Below, one piece after another: positions 16,412 to 25,380 of a stretch of 64,000 bases of DNA. The notes under the pieces are model-generated. The model saw only the letters and a program-made list of their open reading frames with translations. It did no database searches and was not told the DNA's origin. The position numbers and the translations under genes were made by a program. Position 1 is the stretch's first letter. Each line of letters begins with the position of its first letter. The stretch is from the NCBI RefSeq assembly GCF_905397275.1, contig NZ_CAJPUY010000009.1:1-64000 (forward strand), in the 5' to 3' direction. This DNA comes from Cupriavidus yeoncheonensis (GTDB taxonomy: Bacteria; Pseudomonadota; Gammaproteobacteria; Burkholderiales; Burkholderiaceae).

Positions 16412-17623
16412 ATGGAAGGCTATATCCTCGACTGGGCCAATATGCTGCTGCGGTGGGTGCACGTCATCACCGCCATCGCATGGATCGGTTCCTCGTTCTA
16501 TTTCGTCTGGCTGGACAACAGCCTGACCAAGCCCCTCGCCGCCGACCTGAAGGACAAGGGCGTGGACGGCGAGCTGTGGGCCGTGCACGGCGGCGGCTTC
16601 TACAACCCGCAGAAATACCTGACCGCCCCCAAGTCGCTGCCCGAGAACCTGCACTGGTTCTACTGGGAGTCGTACTCGACCTGGATGAGCGGCTTCGCGC
16701 TTCTGGTGGTGCTGTACCTGTTCAACGCCAGCACGTTCCTGATCGACAAGAGCGTGTTCGACATGTCGCCTGGCGCGGCGGTCGGCTTCGCGGTGTCGTA
16801 CCTGCTGATCGGCTGGATCGTCTATGACAGCATCTGCCGCCTGTTCGGCAAGAACGACCGTCTCGTCGGCATCCTGGTGGCGCTCTACATCGTCGCCGCG
16901 GCCTTCGTCGCCTGCCATATCTTCTCGGGCCGCGCGGCGTTCCTGCTGACCGGCGCGATGGTGGCGACGATCATGAGCGCCAACGTGCTGGTGTGGATCA
17001 TCCCGGGCCAGCGCAAGGTCGTGGCGGCACTGAAGGCCGGCCAGCCGGTCGACCCGATCCACGGCAAGCGCGGCAAGCAGCGCAGCGTGCACAACACCTA
17101 CTTCACGCTGCCGGTGCTGTTCGCCATGCTGTCGAACCACTACAGCATGACCTACGCCTCCAAGAACAACTGGGTGGTCCTGGTCCTGATCATGCTGGCC
17201 GGTGTGCTGATCCGCCAGTTCTTCATCCTGAAGCACAAGGGCAAGATCAATGTGCTGTGGCCCGCCGCCGGCGTTGCCGCGCTCGGCGTGGTGGCCGTGA
17301 TGATCGCGCCGCAGCCGCGCCCGGTGGTGGCCGGCAACGGCGGCGCTGAAGCCGCAGCCACCGCGGTGAGCTTCACCAAGGTTCAGGAAGTGATCAACAC
17401 GCGTTGCGTGCAGTGCCACGCGGAAGCGCCGAAGATGATGCCGACCGCGGCCAAGGGCATCAAGCTCGATACCGCCGAGGAGATCAAGGCGCACGCCCAG
17501 CTGATCTACCAGCAGGCCGTCCAGCAGAAGGCCATGCCGCTGGGCAATGTGACGCAGATCACGGACGACGAACGTGCGCTGTTGGGACAGTGGTTCGAAG
17601 GCGGCGCCAAGACGACCAACTGA
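16412..17623 (+). CDS. puuD: Urate hydroxylase PuuD, membrane protein with cytochrome c domain
   Basis: 403 residues. The N-terminal about 300 residues are a DUF989-type integral membrane domain with about eight hydrophobic segments and conserved histidines (WVHVITAIAWIGSSFY, AVHGGGFYNPQKY). A C-terminal cytochrome c domain carries the haem motif CVQCH at 332-336 and a KAMPLGN segment that can supply the axial methionine. PuuD oxidises urate to 5-hydroxyisourate and passes electrons to the respiratory chain instead of making hydrogen peroxide. It is downstream of hiuH in the same operon. Confidence 0.96.
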   Translation: MEGYILDWANMLLRWVHVITAIAWIGSSFYFVWLDNSLTKPLAADLKDKGVDGELWAVHGGGFYNPQKYLTAPKSLPENLHWFYWESYSTWMSGFALLVVLYLFNASTFLIDKSVFDMSPGAAVGFAVSYLLIGWIVYDSICRLFGKNDRLVGILVALYIVAAAFVACHIFSGRAAFLLTGAMVATIMSANVLVWIIPGQRKVVAALKAGQPVDPIHGKRGKQRSVHNTYFTLPVLFAMLSNHYSMTYASKNNWVVLVLIMLAGVLIRQFFILKHKGKINVLWPAAGVAALGVVAVMIAPQPRPVVAGNGGAEAAATAVSFTKVQEVINTRCVQCHAEAPKMMPTAAKGIKLDTAEEIKAHAQLIYQQAVQQKAMPLGNVTQITDDERALLGQWFEGGAKTTN

Positions 17624-17756
17624 TCTTCTTCCAGCATCAGTTTTCAGCATCCGGGCTCGCCGGCGAGCGGGCCCGTGAAAACCGGGCATCGGTGATCGAC
17701 GGTTCGGAGGTCGTGCGGTTCTGGCGGCCGGCAGTACCGGACCGGCGAGGGTTTGA

Positions 17757-17781
17757 ACGGAGCTTCGGCTCCGTTTTTTTT
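17757..17781 (+). terminator. Terminator of hiuH-puuD
   Basis: ACGGAGC (17757-17763), TTCG tetraloop, GCTCCGT (17768-17774), then eight T. The rest of the 325-base gap 17624-17948 before the convergent LysR gene shows nothing clear. Confidence 0.92.
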
Positions 17782-17948
17782 GCGGCATCGCCGACTTGCG
17801 GGAAAGGCGGTACGGCCAAAAGCAGTCACACCTACAGCTACCACTCACCGACCGCTTTCCGGAGAACGGGTCGTTTGGACGTTCCTTGCCCGTTGAGTGA
17901 CGTGAATATCCGCCGCCATTGCAGGGAAGCGTTGGGTCCTCGGCCTTG

Positions 17949-18887
17949 TCAGCGCCGGGCGCCTGGCCGCTCTTGACACGATTGGAGCGGCTCCGCCTCG
18001 CCTCCCTTGAGCCTGCGAAGCAACCATTGCCCTGCCGGCCCAGGTGGCGTGTCTTTCCGGTAGACAGCAAACATCGGAATCGGCGGAGTATGCGGTTGGA
18101 ACTGCTCGATCTGCAATCGTATGAGATGACCGGCATCCAGATCGTGCTGAACCATCTCGACCGGCATATGCCCCCATCCAAAGCCTGCCCGAAGAAATGC
18201 ATGCTTGGCACCCAGATCGGCCAGATGCCAGGTCTGCGGCGAGAATACGTCGAAGGTCATGCCTTCGCTCAACGACGTGCGGTCGGTCAACACCAGCTGC
18301 ACATGCGCCTTCAGGTCCCGCGGGCGAAGGATTCCTTTGCGGGCCGCCAACGGATGTGATGGACCAGTCACGGTCACCATGGGGACATCACGGAGCTTTT
18401 CCGCATCCAGGACCTCCGGGACGGAAGGCATCGAGCCGCTGATTCCCAGCCGGCATTTCTGCGCCAGCACGGGCTGCAGGACCGCGCCAAGTGCCTCGAC
18501 ATAGAGCCGCAGCGGCGTATGGGGAAATGCCTTCCGGAATGCACCGACCGCGTCGGTGAGCGAGGCCATCGGGTACATCACGTCCACCACCACCGAGAGC
18601 TCGGGCTCCAGTCCGTCGGCGATCGCTCTTGCCGTGGACTTGAAACCGTCCATCCCGCTCACGACCAGGCGAGCCTGCGCCAGCAGTGCCGTGCCCTCAT
18701 CCGTGAGCCGCGGGTAACGCCCGCTGCGATCGAACAGTCGCACCCCGATCTGGCCCTCCAGATTGGCAAGCGTGTGGCTGACGACGGACTGCGCCCTCCG
18801 CAGCTTGCGACCCGCAGCGGAGAAGCTGCCTTCGTCCACGGCGGCAATGAAGGTACGGAGCTGGTCCAGCGAAACGGCGTCGAGCAT
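17949..18887 (-). CDS. LysR-family transcriptional regulator
   Basis: 312 residues. An N-terminal helix-turn-helix (LDQLRTFIAAVDEGSFSAAGRKLRRAQSVVSHTLANLE) is followed by a periplasmic-binding-like effector domain. It is divergent from the DoxX-SnoaL-oxidoreductase operon with 152 bp between, the standard arrangement for a LysR gene and its target. A palindrome overlaps its own start codon. The inducer is unknown. Confidence 0.93.
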   Translation of the reverse strand: MLDAVSLDQLRTFIAAVDEGSFSAAGRKLRRAQSVVSHTLANLEGQIGVRLFDRSGRYPRLTDEGTALLAQARLVVSGMDGFKSTARAIADGLEPELSVVVDVMYPMASLTDAVGAFRKAFPHTPLRLYVEALGAVLQPVLAQKCRLGISGSMPSVPEVLDAEKLRDVPMVTVTGPSHPLAARKGILRPRDLKAHVQLVLTDRTSLSEGMTFDVFSPQTWHLADLGAKHAFLRAGFGWGHMPVEMVQHDLDAGHLIRLQIEQFQPHTPPIPMFAVYRKDTPPGPAGQWLLRRLKGGEAEPLQSCQERPGARR

Positions 18888-18904
18888 CTATCTGTTCCGT
18901 AGAT
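18886..18904. promoter_or_regulatory. LysR-type palindrome in divergent promoter
   Basis: ATCTA-N9-TAGAT (18886-18904) has the T-N11-A shape of LysR boxes and overlaps the start codon of the LysR gene; a further CATCTAG half-site lies at 18911-18917. Autorepression plus control of the DoxX operon would fit. Confidence 0.4.
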
Positions 18905-19039
18905 GGATAGCATCTAGAAATATAGGCTACCGACATGGATTTCGCCCGCCTAACCTTCTTCAGCACGGGGCGAGTCCCAGGCAGGCTTTCAATCCACGCA
19001 AACCATTTTTCATCTTCCCTTTCGAAAAGGATGCTCATC

Positions 19040-19462
19040 ATGAACAAGAATCTCGCAAGTCCGCACATGGTTACTCCGGCCGTCGGCCGAATCCTCATCG
19101 CCGCCATCTTCCTCATCAGCGGTCTGGGCAAGCTGATGGCACCAGGCGCAACGATGGCCTACATCGCCTCCCTGGGATTGCCCGCACCGCTGCTTGGCTT
19201 TCTCGGTGCCCTGGTCCTTGAACTGGCAGGCGCCGTGCTGCTGGTCATCGGCTATCGCACGCGCATCGTTGCCTTGTTGCTGGCGGCCTATGCCGTGGTG
19301 ACGGCGCTGATCTTCCACCACGCGCTGGCAGACCAGAATCAGATGTTCCACTTCCTGAAGAACTTCGCCATGGCTGGAGGACTGCTGCAGGTCGCTGCCT
19401 TCGGCAGCGGGGCGTTCGGCCTGGACGCGCGTCGCGCGCCGGCCAGCCAGGCCATCGCCTGA
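19040..19462 (+). CDS. DoxX family membrane protein
   Basis: 140 residues with four hydrophobic segments and the DoxX signature VGRILIAAIFLISGLGKLM near the N-terminus. DoxX/DoxD-like proteins are small membrane proteins with poorly known roles in thiosulfate or redox metabolism. ATG 19040 is chosen because AAAGGA lies at good spacing; an ATG at 19031 falls inside that box. It is first in a three-gene operon with a SnoaL-like protein and an NADP-type oxidoreductase, divergent from LysR. Confidence 0.9.
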   Translation: MNKNLASPHMVTPAVGRILIAAIFLISGLGKLMAPGATMAYIASLGLPAPLLGFLGALVLELAGAVLLVIGYRTRIVALLLAAYAVVTALIFHHALADQNQMFHFLKNFAMAGGLLQVAAFGSGAFGLDARRAPASQAIA

Positions 19463-19488
19463 GCGATGCACAGACAGGAGAAACCATC

Positions 19489-19920
19489 ATGAGCATCGCC
19501 GCAGAACTGTTGCAGCTTCACCTCCGGTGGCTGGTCGACGACAACCGGCAGTGGCAAGAACTGATTGCCGACGACATCGTCTGGGACCTGCCCTATGCAC
19601 CGAGTCTCGGACATCCGTTGCGACTCGAGGGGCGCGAAGCTGTCCTTGGGCACGTGGCCTGGTTCATCGGCGCGGTCAAGGATTTTCGCTTTTTCGACGC
19701 CGTCGTCACTGCCACCGCGGACCCACACCACGCTGTGGCGCGTGTGCGTGCCGAAGGGTTGATTCCGTCAACCGGACGCACCTATCGCCAGGAGTACGTC
19801 GTCTTCCTGACCGCTCGTGACGGGCACATATCCCATCTGCGCGAGTATTTCGACCCCGTCCAGGCCGCGCTTGCGCTCGACGCCCCCATTGCGGGCGTTC
19901 CTTCGAGGAGCATCGGATGA
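19489..19920 (+). CDS. SnoaL-like (NTF2-fold) protein
   Basis: 143 residues of a cone-shaped NTF2-like fold: LLQLHLRWLVDDNRQWQELIADDIVWDLPYAP, then REAVLGHVAWF and a terminal GHISHLREYFDPVQ strand pattern. Members act as small ketosteroid-isomerase or polyketide cyclase-like enzymes or as binding proteins. AGGAG precedes the start 26 bp after the DoxX gene, and its stop overlaps the next start as ATGA. Substrate unknown. Confidence 0.88.
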   Translation: MSIAAELLQLHLRWLVDDNRQWQELIADDIVWDLPYAPSLGHPLRLEGREAVLGHVAWFIGAVKDFRFFDAVVTATADPHHAVARVRAEGLIPSTGRTYRQEYVVFLTARDGHISHLREYFDPVQAALALDAPIAGVPSRSIG

Positions 19921-20843
19921 AAGCCATACGTGTTGCCGCCTACGGCAGTCTTGATGCGATGACCGTGGCCGAGCTGGACGATCCCGTTCCCGGCGACGAC
20001 GAAGTTCTGATCGACGTTGCCGCCGCCGGGGTCAATCCGATTGACTGGAAGATCGCCAGTGGCGCCATGAAAGCGTTCATTCCGCTTCCCTTGCCGTTTA
20101 CTCCCGGTGTTGACGCCGCTGGCACGGTGCTCGCGGTCGGACGCAACGTGAGCACGCTGTCGCCAGGCGACGAGGTGATGGGCTTCATCGGCATTGTGGG
20201 TGCCTATGCAAGCCGCATCGTCGTGGACCCGGCACGTCTGGCGCGCAAGCCGGCGCGCCTGGGCTTCGCGCAAGCGGCAGCGGTTCCGGCCGCCACGCTG
20301 ACCGCCTGGCAGGCGCTGCATGAACATGGCGAATTGCGCAAAGGCCAAAGGGTCCTGATTCACGCGGCGGCCGGTGGCGTGGGCAGTGCGGCGGTGCAGC
20401 TCGCAAGGCTCGCGGGAGCGCACGTGATCGGCACTGCTTCGGCCGGCAATCGCGAGTATGTGCAGGGCCTCGGCGCGACGGAGGTGATCGACTACCGCGC
20501 GAAGGATTTCGCGGAGCAGGTTTCCAATGTCGATCTGGTGCTCGACCTTGTCGGCGGCACGACGCAGGCGCGGTCGTGGTCGGTGCTGAAGCGCGGCGGC
20601 ATTCTGGTTTCCACCGTCAGCAAGCCGGATACCGGGCGTGGCGACGAAGCACAGGCAACCGGCAGGCATTTCGCGACCCGCGCCGATGGGCCGCAACTCG
20701 CCGCGCTGGCAGCGCTCTATGCCTCGGGGGATCTGCGCACCCACGTTGATTCGGTCATTCCCCTCCCGGAGGCGAGCCGCGCGCTTGCAAGGAGCATGGC
20801 CGGCCATGTGCGGGGGAAGGTAGTCCTGGATACGACCGCTTAG
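19917..20843 (+). CDS. NADP-dependent quinone-oxidoreductase-like dehydrogenase (MDR)
   Basis: 308 residues of the zinc-free medium-chain reductase family. The N-terminal GroES-like domain has VAAAGVNPIDWKI and GDEVMGFIG, and the Rossmann nucleotide motif is AAGGVGSAAVQLA at about 149-161. No structural or catalytic zinc cysteines are seen, so it is likely an enone or quinone reductase. It ends the DoxX operon; an electrophile or quinone detoxification role under the divergent LysR regulator is an inference. Confidence 0.92.
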   Translation: MKAIRVAAYGSLDAMTVAELDDPVPGDDEVLIDVAAAGVNPIDWKIASGAMKAFIPLPLPFTPGVDAAGTVLAVGRNVSTLSPGDEVMGFIGIVGAYASRIVVDPARLARKPARLGFAQAAAVPAATLTAWQALHEHGELRKGQRVLIHAAAGGVGSAAVQLARLAGAHVIGTASAGNREYVQGLGATEVIDYRAKDFAEQVSNVDLVLDLVGGTTQARSWSVLKRGGILVSTVSKPDTGRGDEAQATGRHFATRADGPQLAALAALYASGDLRTHVDSVIPLPEASRALARSMAGHVRGKVVLDTTA

Positions 20844-21046
20844 CGAGTGCCTGTGCCAAAGCGACCGCCGGCGAGAGGGAGGTCGCTCGAAGGCTGGTAC
20901 AGCATCCACGTCGACCTGGTGTGAATACGTGACTTCGATGACTTTCGTCACGCAGGCTATGCGGCCTGGAGGGGAGCGGCGAAAGGGGAATGTGGCGAGG
21001 CTCGCATCGCCGAAGCGCACGGACACCGTAGCCCAGCGATGAACCC

Positions 21047-21077
21047 ATAAAAAAGCCGCCCCGAAGAGCGGCTTTCA
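21047..21077 (-). terminator. Terminator of ilvD
   Basis: AAAGCCGC (21052-21059) pairs with GCGGCTTT (21068-21075); on the minus strand the stem is followed by TTTTTTATG. It lies about 30 bp after the ilvD stop. The remaining gap 20844-21046 holds nothing I can name. Confidence 0.85.
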
Positions 21078-21106
21078 GCGCAACCGGGCACCAGGCCCGC
21101 TGCGGA

Positions 21107-22966
21107 TCAGTCGTCCAGCAACGACAGGTCGCGCACCGCACCCTTGTCCGCCGACATGACCAGCTTGGCATAGGCCTTGAGCGCAGCCGACACCTTGCGC
21201 GGACGCGCCTTGGCGGGCTTCCAGCCCCTGGCGTTCTGCTCTTCGCGGCGGCGTGCCAGTTCCTCGTCGGAGACGAGCACGTCGATCGTACGGTTCGGGA
21301 TGTCGATGCGGATCTTGTCGCCGTCACGCACCAGGCCGATCGCGCCGCCGGCTGCGGCTTCCGGCGAGCAGTGGCCGATGGACAGGCCCGAGGTACCACC
21401 CGAGAAGCGGCCGTCGGTCAGCAGCGCGCATGCCTTGCCCAGGCCCTTGGACTTGATGTAGCTGGTCGGGTAGAGCATTTCCTGCATGCCGGGCCCGCCC
21501 TTCGGGCCTTCGTAGCGCACGATCACCACATCGCCGGCCTTGACCTTGTCGTTGAGGATGTTCTCGACGGCTTCGTCCTGCGATTCGGTGACGTGGGCGG
21601 AGCCCTCGAATACGAGGATGCTCTCATCGACGCCGGCAGTCTTCACCACGCAGCCGTCGAGCGCGATGTTGCCGGTCAGCACGGCCAGGCCGCCTTCCTT
21701 CGAGAACGCGTGCTCGTACGAGCGGATGCAGCCCTCGGCACGGTCCAGGTCCAGGCTGGGCCAGCGCGTGTTCTGGCTGAACGCGACCTGCGTCGGGATG
21801 CCGGCCGGGCCGGCCATGTAGAAGGTCCGCACGGCTTCGTCCTGCGTGCGGGTGATGTCCCACTGGTTCAGGGCATCGCCGAGCGTGGCGGCGTGCACGG
21901 TCGGCACGTCGGTGTGCAGCTTGCCGGCACGTTCCAGCTCGCCGAGGATGGCCATGATGCCGCCCGCGCGATGCACGTCTTCGATGTGGTACTTGTTCGT
22001 GTTCGGCGCCACCTTGCAGAGCTGCGGCACCACGCGCGACATGCGGTCGATATCGGTCATCGTGAAGTCGATCTCGGCTTCACGGGCAATTGCCAGCAGG
22101 TGCAGGATGGTGTTGGTGGAACCGCCCATGGCGATGTCCAGCGTCATCGCGTTCTCGAAGGCCTTGAAGCCCACCGAACGCGGCAGCACGCGCTCGTCGT
22201 TCTGCTCGTAGTACATGCGGGCCAGGTCCACGATGCGGCGGCCGGCGCGCTTAAACAGCTGTTCGCGGTCCGCGTGCGTGGCGACCACCGTGCCGTTGCC
22301 GGGCAGCGACAGGCCCAGTGCCTCGGTCAGGCAGTTCATCGAGTTGGCCGTGAACATGCCCGAGCAGGAACCGCAGGTCGGGCAGGCGGAACGCTCCACC
22401 TCGGCCACGTCGGCGTCGGAATAGGCCGGGTCGGCCGCGATCACCATGGCGTCCACGAGGTCGAGCTTCTTGAATTCGACGGCCTTGGTGACGGGGTTGG
22501 CCAGGCGCGTCTTGCCGGCTTCCATGGGGCCGCCCGAAACGAAGATCACGGGGATGTTCAGGCGCATCGCGGCCATCAGCATGCCCGGGGTGATCTTGTC
22601 GCAGTTCGAGATGCACACCATGGCGTCGGCGCAGTGCGCGTTGACCATGTACTCGACCGAGTCGGCGATGATGTCGCGGCTCGGCAGCGAATACAGCATG
22701 CCGTCGTGGCCCATGGCGATGCCGTCATCGACCGCGATGGTGTTGAACTCCTTGGCCACGCCGCCTGCGGCCTCGATCTCGCGCGCGACGAGCTGGCCCA
22801 GGTCCTTCAGGTGGACGTGGCCGGGCACGAACTGGGTGAACGAATTCACCACTGCGATGATCGGCTTGTTGAAGTCATCGTCTTTCATGCCGGTGGCGCG
22901 CCACAGGGAGCGGGCCCCCGCCATGTTACGGCCGGCGGTGGAAGTCTTGGAACGGTAAGCGGGCAT
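21107..22966 (-). CDS. ilvD: Dihydroxy-acid dehydratase
   Basis: 619 residues, full length. It dehydrates 2,3-dihydroxy-isovalerate and -methylvalerate to the keto acids in valine and isoleucine synthesis. Iron-sulfur and active-site segments are intact: [36 protein letters not shown] and [20 protein letters not shown]. The start [20 protein letters not shown] matches the family; the open frame upstream has no similarity. It is about 26 kb from ilvBNC, so it is regulated separately. Confidence 0.98.
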   Translation of the reverse strand: MPAYRSKTSTAGRNMAGARSLWRATGMKDDDFNKPIIAVVNSFTQFVPGHVHLKDLGQLVAREIEAAGGVAKEFNTIAVDDGIAMGHDGMLYSLPSRDIIADSVEYMVNAHCADAMVCISNCDKITPGMLMAAMRLNIPVIFVSGGPMEAGKTRLANPVTKAVEFKKLDLVDAMVIAADPAYSDADVAEVERSACPTCGSCSGMFTANSMNCLTEALGLSLPGNGTVVATHADREQLFKRAGRRIVDLARMYYEQNDERVLPRSVGFKAFENAMTLDIAMGGSTNTILHLLAIAREAEIDFTMTDIDRMSRVVPQLCKVAPNTNKYHIEDVHRAGGIMAILGELERAGKLHTDVPTVHAATLGDALNQWDITRTQDEAVRTFYMAGPAGIPTQVAFSQNTRWPSLDLDRAEGCIRSYEHAFSKEGGLAVLTGNIALDGCVVKTAGVDESILVFEGSAHVTESQDEAVENILNDKVKAGDVVIVRYEGPKGGPGMQEMLYPTSYIKSKGLGKACALLTDGRFSGGTSGLSIGHCSPEAAAGGAIGLVRDGDKIRIDIPNRTIDVLVSDEELARRREEQNARGWKPAKARPRKVSAALKAYAKLVMSADKGAVRDLSLLDD

Positions 22967-23133
22967 TGTGGGGTTGTGGAAAATATCGCAGAAAGGATGC
23001 GGGGCCACGGGAATGGGGGCCCCTCGCGCGCCCGTGCGAACAACCTCTTGAGCTGCGCCCTGGGCAGAACCCGTGATTATCCCACACCGCTGGCAGCGCG
23101 TAGCCGGCGGGGCGGTGATCGCGCGCAGCATGC

Positions 23134-23165
23134 GGGGCATCCGGCCTTCGCGGCCCGGATGCCCC
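23134..23165. other. Strong hairpin between GDT1 gene and ilvD promoter
   Basis: GGGGCATCCGG (23134-23144) and CCGGATGCCCC (23155-23165) form a perfect 11-bp stem 20 bp after the stop of the GDT1-type gene. No T-tract follows, so it may be a Rho-type or mRNA-protecting end for that gene. Confidence 0.4.
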
Positions 23166-23185
23166 GATGCGTCCCTCTTGGAGGA

Positions 23186-23761
23186 TCAGCCGCCGATATT
23201 CAGCAGCGCCAGCACGCCCAGCACCAGGAAGATGCCGGCGGCGATCTTGTGCACCAGGCCGATCGGCATCTTGTTGGCGAACTTGTCGCCAAGCAGCACG
23301 GCCGGCGCATTGGCCAGCATCATGCCGAAGGTGGTGCCGGCCACCACGGCGAGCACCGCGCCGTTGAAGCGGGCGGCCAGCGCGATCGTGGCGATCTGGG
23401 TCTTGTCGCCCATCTCGGCAAAGAAGAACGCGACGATGGTGGTGGCCAGGATGCCGAGCGCGCCCTTGACCGGCTTGGCCTCCTCGGCGTCGTCGAACTT
23501 GTCGGGGATCAGCATCCACGCGGCCATGGCGATGAAGCCCAGGCCCAGGATCCAGCGCAGCAGCGATTCGCCGAGCACATGGGTGATCCACCCGCCCAGC
23601 GCGCCGGCGAAGCCGTGGTTGACGATGGTGGCGATCAGGATGCCAAGGATGATGGGAACGGGCTTGCGATAGCGTGCGGCCAGGACGAGCGAGAGCAACT
23701 GCGTCTTGTCGCCCATTTCCGCGAGCGCGACGATGCCTGTGGAGACGAGGAAGGCTTCCAT
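23186..23761 (-). CDS. GDT1/UPF0016 family membrane protein, probable Mn2+ exporter
   Basis: 191 residues with two repeated halves, each carrying the family signature E-x-G-D-K-T: ALAEMGDKTQLLSL near residue 18 and FFAEMGDKTQIATI in the second half. Around six to seven membrane segments. UPF0016/TMEM165 proteins (MneA in Vibrio, Mnx in cyanobacteria) export manganese, in some cases calcium. Start ATG 23761 (MEAFLVSTGIVALAEMGDK) begins at the family start. The gene is preceded by a yybP-ykoY riboswitch, which independently supports manganese efflux. Confidence 0.94.
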   Translation of the reverse strand: MEAFLVSTGIVALAEMGDKTQLLSLVLAARYRKPVPIILGILIATIVNHGFAGALGGWITHVLGESLLRWILGLGFIAMAAWMLIPDKFDDAEEAKPVKGALGILATTIVAFFFAEMGDKTQIATIALAARFNGAVLAVVAGTTFGMMLANAPAVLLGDKFANKMPIGLVHKIAAGIFLVLGVLALLNIGG

Positions 23762-23838
23762 GTTGTTGTGTGAGTAACCGGGCCGCAATGCATCGCGAGA
23801 TGCCAATGACACACACCTTTCCCGGCCCGGCCAGAAAG

Positions 23839-24007
23839 GTGAGGTCATCGGTCTCGCCAGGCCTTGGATCGGGCTGGGCCAGATGGCCAGCCGGGTCCGG
23901 AGCTGCGCACGCCATAACCGCAAGCGGTCAAGTCTGTTGACGTACGCCCCTGTCTGCCGGAATCCGCATTGCGCGGCGCGATCAGAGCAGGGCGGCTACT
24001 CCCCAAT
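23839..24007 (-). ncRNA. yybP-ykoY manganese riboswitch
   Basis: Reading the minus strand, the leader contains ATTGGGGAGTAGC (24007-23995), then CGTCAACAGACTTG in the middle, and GGCGAGACCGATGACC before the expression platform. These are the conserved sequence blocks of the yybP-ykoY family (GGGGAGUAGC, GUCAACA-ACU, GGC-AGACC). ACCTTTC and GAAAGGT just downstream can form a hairpin that may be the expression platform. The element lies between a TATAAT promoter and a UPF0016 gene, a known regulatory target class. High Mn2+ would be expected to turn expression on. Confidence 0.85.
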
Positions 24008-24017
24008 GGAAGCCGCG

Positions 24018-24046
24018 ATTATAGCGGCGCCGGCGGTGGTCGTCCA
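24018..24046 (-). promoter_or_regulatory. Promoter of the riboswitch-GDT1 transcript
   Basis: On the minus strand TGGACG (24046-24041), 17 bp, TATAAT (24023-24018). The -10 box is perfect and starts about 11 bp before the GGGGAGTAGC block of the riboswitch. The -35 lies inside a 10-bp hairpin (24030-24053) that follows the upstream desaturase gene. Confidence 0.7.
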
Positions 24047-24066
24047 CCGCCGGAAAATGTGCGTTG

Positions 24067-25209
24067 TCAGGCCGGCACGGGCGACTGCTCGCTGGTGCGG
24101 CGGCCGCGGAAATCGGTCCAGCACAGCGCCTTGAAGTCGTACAGCTTGCAGCGGCGCGCGGTGTGGAAGTACCAGCGCCACGAGAAGTTCTCGATGATGA
24201 TGCGGCCCGGCAGCGCATGTTCCAGCAGCGCCTGGGCGCGCTTCAGGCGGTACAGCGGCACGCTCATGTCCACATGGTGCGCGGTGTGTTCCATGATGTG
24301 GTGCAGCGCCGAGCCGATGCCGTGGCGGAAGCGCAGGTGCACGGTGGTCGAGACGAAGGGCTGGGCCCTGGCCCACATGGGCTTGGTGTCGTACCACGCC
24401 ACGCTGGTGTGGGTGTGGTGCACGTACAGCACGAAGCCGACCGTCGCGTTCCAGACCAGGAAAGGCAGCACGAAACCGGCGCCGACCATCGTCCAGGCCG
24501 ATTGCCCGGTGGCCAGCGCCGCCCAGACCAGCGCGCCGATCCACGCGATGCCGAAGGCCGCCACCAGCGCGCAGTCGGCCATGAAGATGGGCCGGCGCGT
24601 GGCCATCTGGCGCTTGCTCGGGAAGAACAGCTTGGACCACCAGATCTCGATCAGGTAGTACAGCCCGGCACCGAAGCCGTTGCGGTAGATGCGCTCCATC
24701 ACGCGGCGCCAGCGCGGCAGCGCCTGGAATTCTTCCAGCGAATAGGGCGCCCAGACGAAATCGAAGCCCTTCAGGTTGGTGTAGCCGTGGTGGACGACGT
24801 TATGGCCGACTTCCCACAGGCTGTACGGCGTGAGCGACGGCAGGAACGTCAGCCGGCCCAGCCACTTGTTCAGGCCGCGGCGCGGCGTGAGGCTCTGGTG
24901 GCAGGCGTCATGCCCGATGATGAACAGCCGCGCGATGATCAACCCCGCCAGTACGCCCAGGCCCAGCTTGGCGGCCCAGTGCGGGGCCAGCACGACGCCG
25001 GCCAGCGTGGCCGCGAACAGGAGGTAGTCGAAGGCGAACAGCGCCAGCGCGCGCGGCGTGCTGCGCTGGCCAAGCGGGATCAGCCAGCCGCGGATGATCT
25101 TTCGCGACGGCAGCGGCTGGTCGGGGGCAATCGGATCGGGAAACGGCTGGTCGGTGGCGGCCGGTGCTTCAAACGTTACCTCGGGATGCGTGGCAGCGGT
25201 GGTGGTCAT
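24067..25209 (-). CDS. Membrane fatty acid desaturase
   Basis: 380 residues with the three histidine boxes of acyl-lipid/acyl-CoA desaturases: GHDACHQ, VGHNVVHHG and EHTAHHVD, and paired hydrophobic segments between them. These bind the di-iron centre that inserts a double bond using oxygen. An N-terminal extension rich in proline and threonine is polar. The gene is monocistronic; its end is a 10-bp hairpin (CCGGCGGTGG/CCACCGCCGG, 24030-24053) lacking a T-tract. Regiospecificity cannot be told. Confidence 0.93.
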   Translation of the reverse strand: MTTTAATHPEVTFEAPAATDQPFPDPIAPDQPLPSRKIIRGWLIPLGQRSTPRALALFAFDYLLFAATLAGVVLAPHWAAKLGLGVLAGLIIARLFIIGHDACHQSLTPRRGLNKWLGRLTFLPSLTPYSLWEVGHNVVHHGYTNLKGFDFVWAPYSLEEFQALPRWRRVMERIYRNGFGAGLYYLIEIWWSKLFFPSKRQMATRRPIFMADCALVAAFGIAWIGALVWAALATGQSAWTMVGAGFVLPFLVWNATVGFVLYVHHTHTSVAWYDTKPMWARAQPFVSTTVHLRFRHGIGSALHHIMEHTAHHVDMSVPLYRLKRAQALLEHALPGRIIIENFSWRWYFHTARRCKLYDFKALCWTDFRGRRTSEQSPVPA

Positions 25210-25380
25210 GGAAACCTTCAGGTTGCAGGCGTTGCTGAAGGCCTGATGTGGCCGGCAACGGAACCGTAAAGGTTAGAGGGCTTCGCCGGTCCGAGTCTTG
25301 ACCACCGTCAATTCGTGCCGGAGCGCTCCCGGGTAATAGCGACCCGCGGCCGCGCGCTGCGGCCGCAGGTAGGTCAGTCA

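Noticed and set aside
20844..21046. CGTGAC...GTCACG inverted repeat in the gap before ilvD
   Set aside because: Between two convergent gene ends with no promoter to regulate; imperfect and probably chance.
25333..25372. GCGGCCGC repeat after guaD as an attachment or recombination site
   Set aside because: Simple self-complementary GC repeat in a GC-rich gap, no mobile gene nearby.
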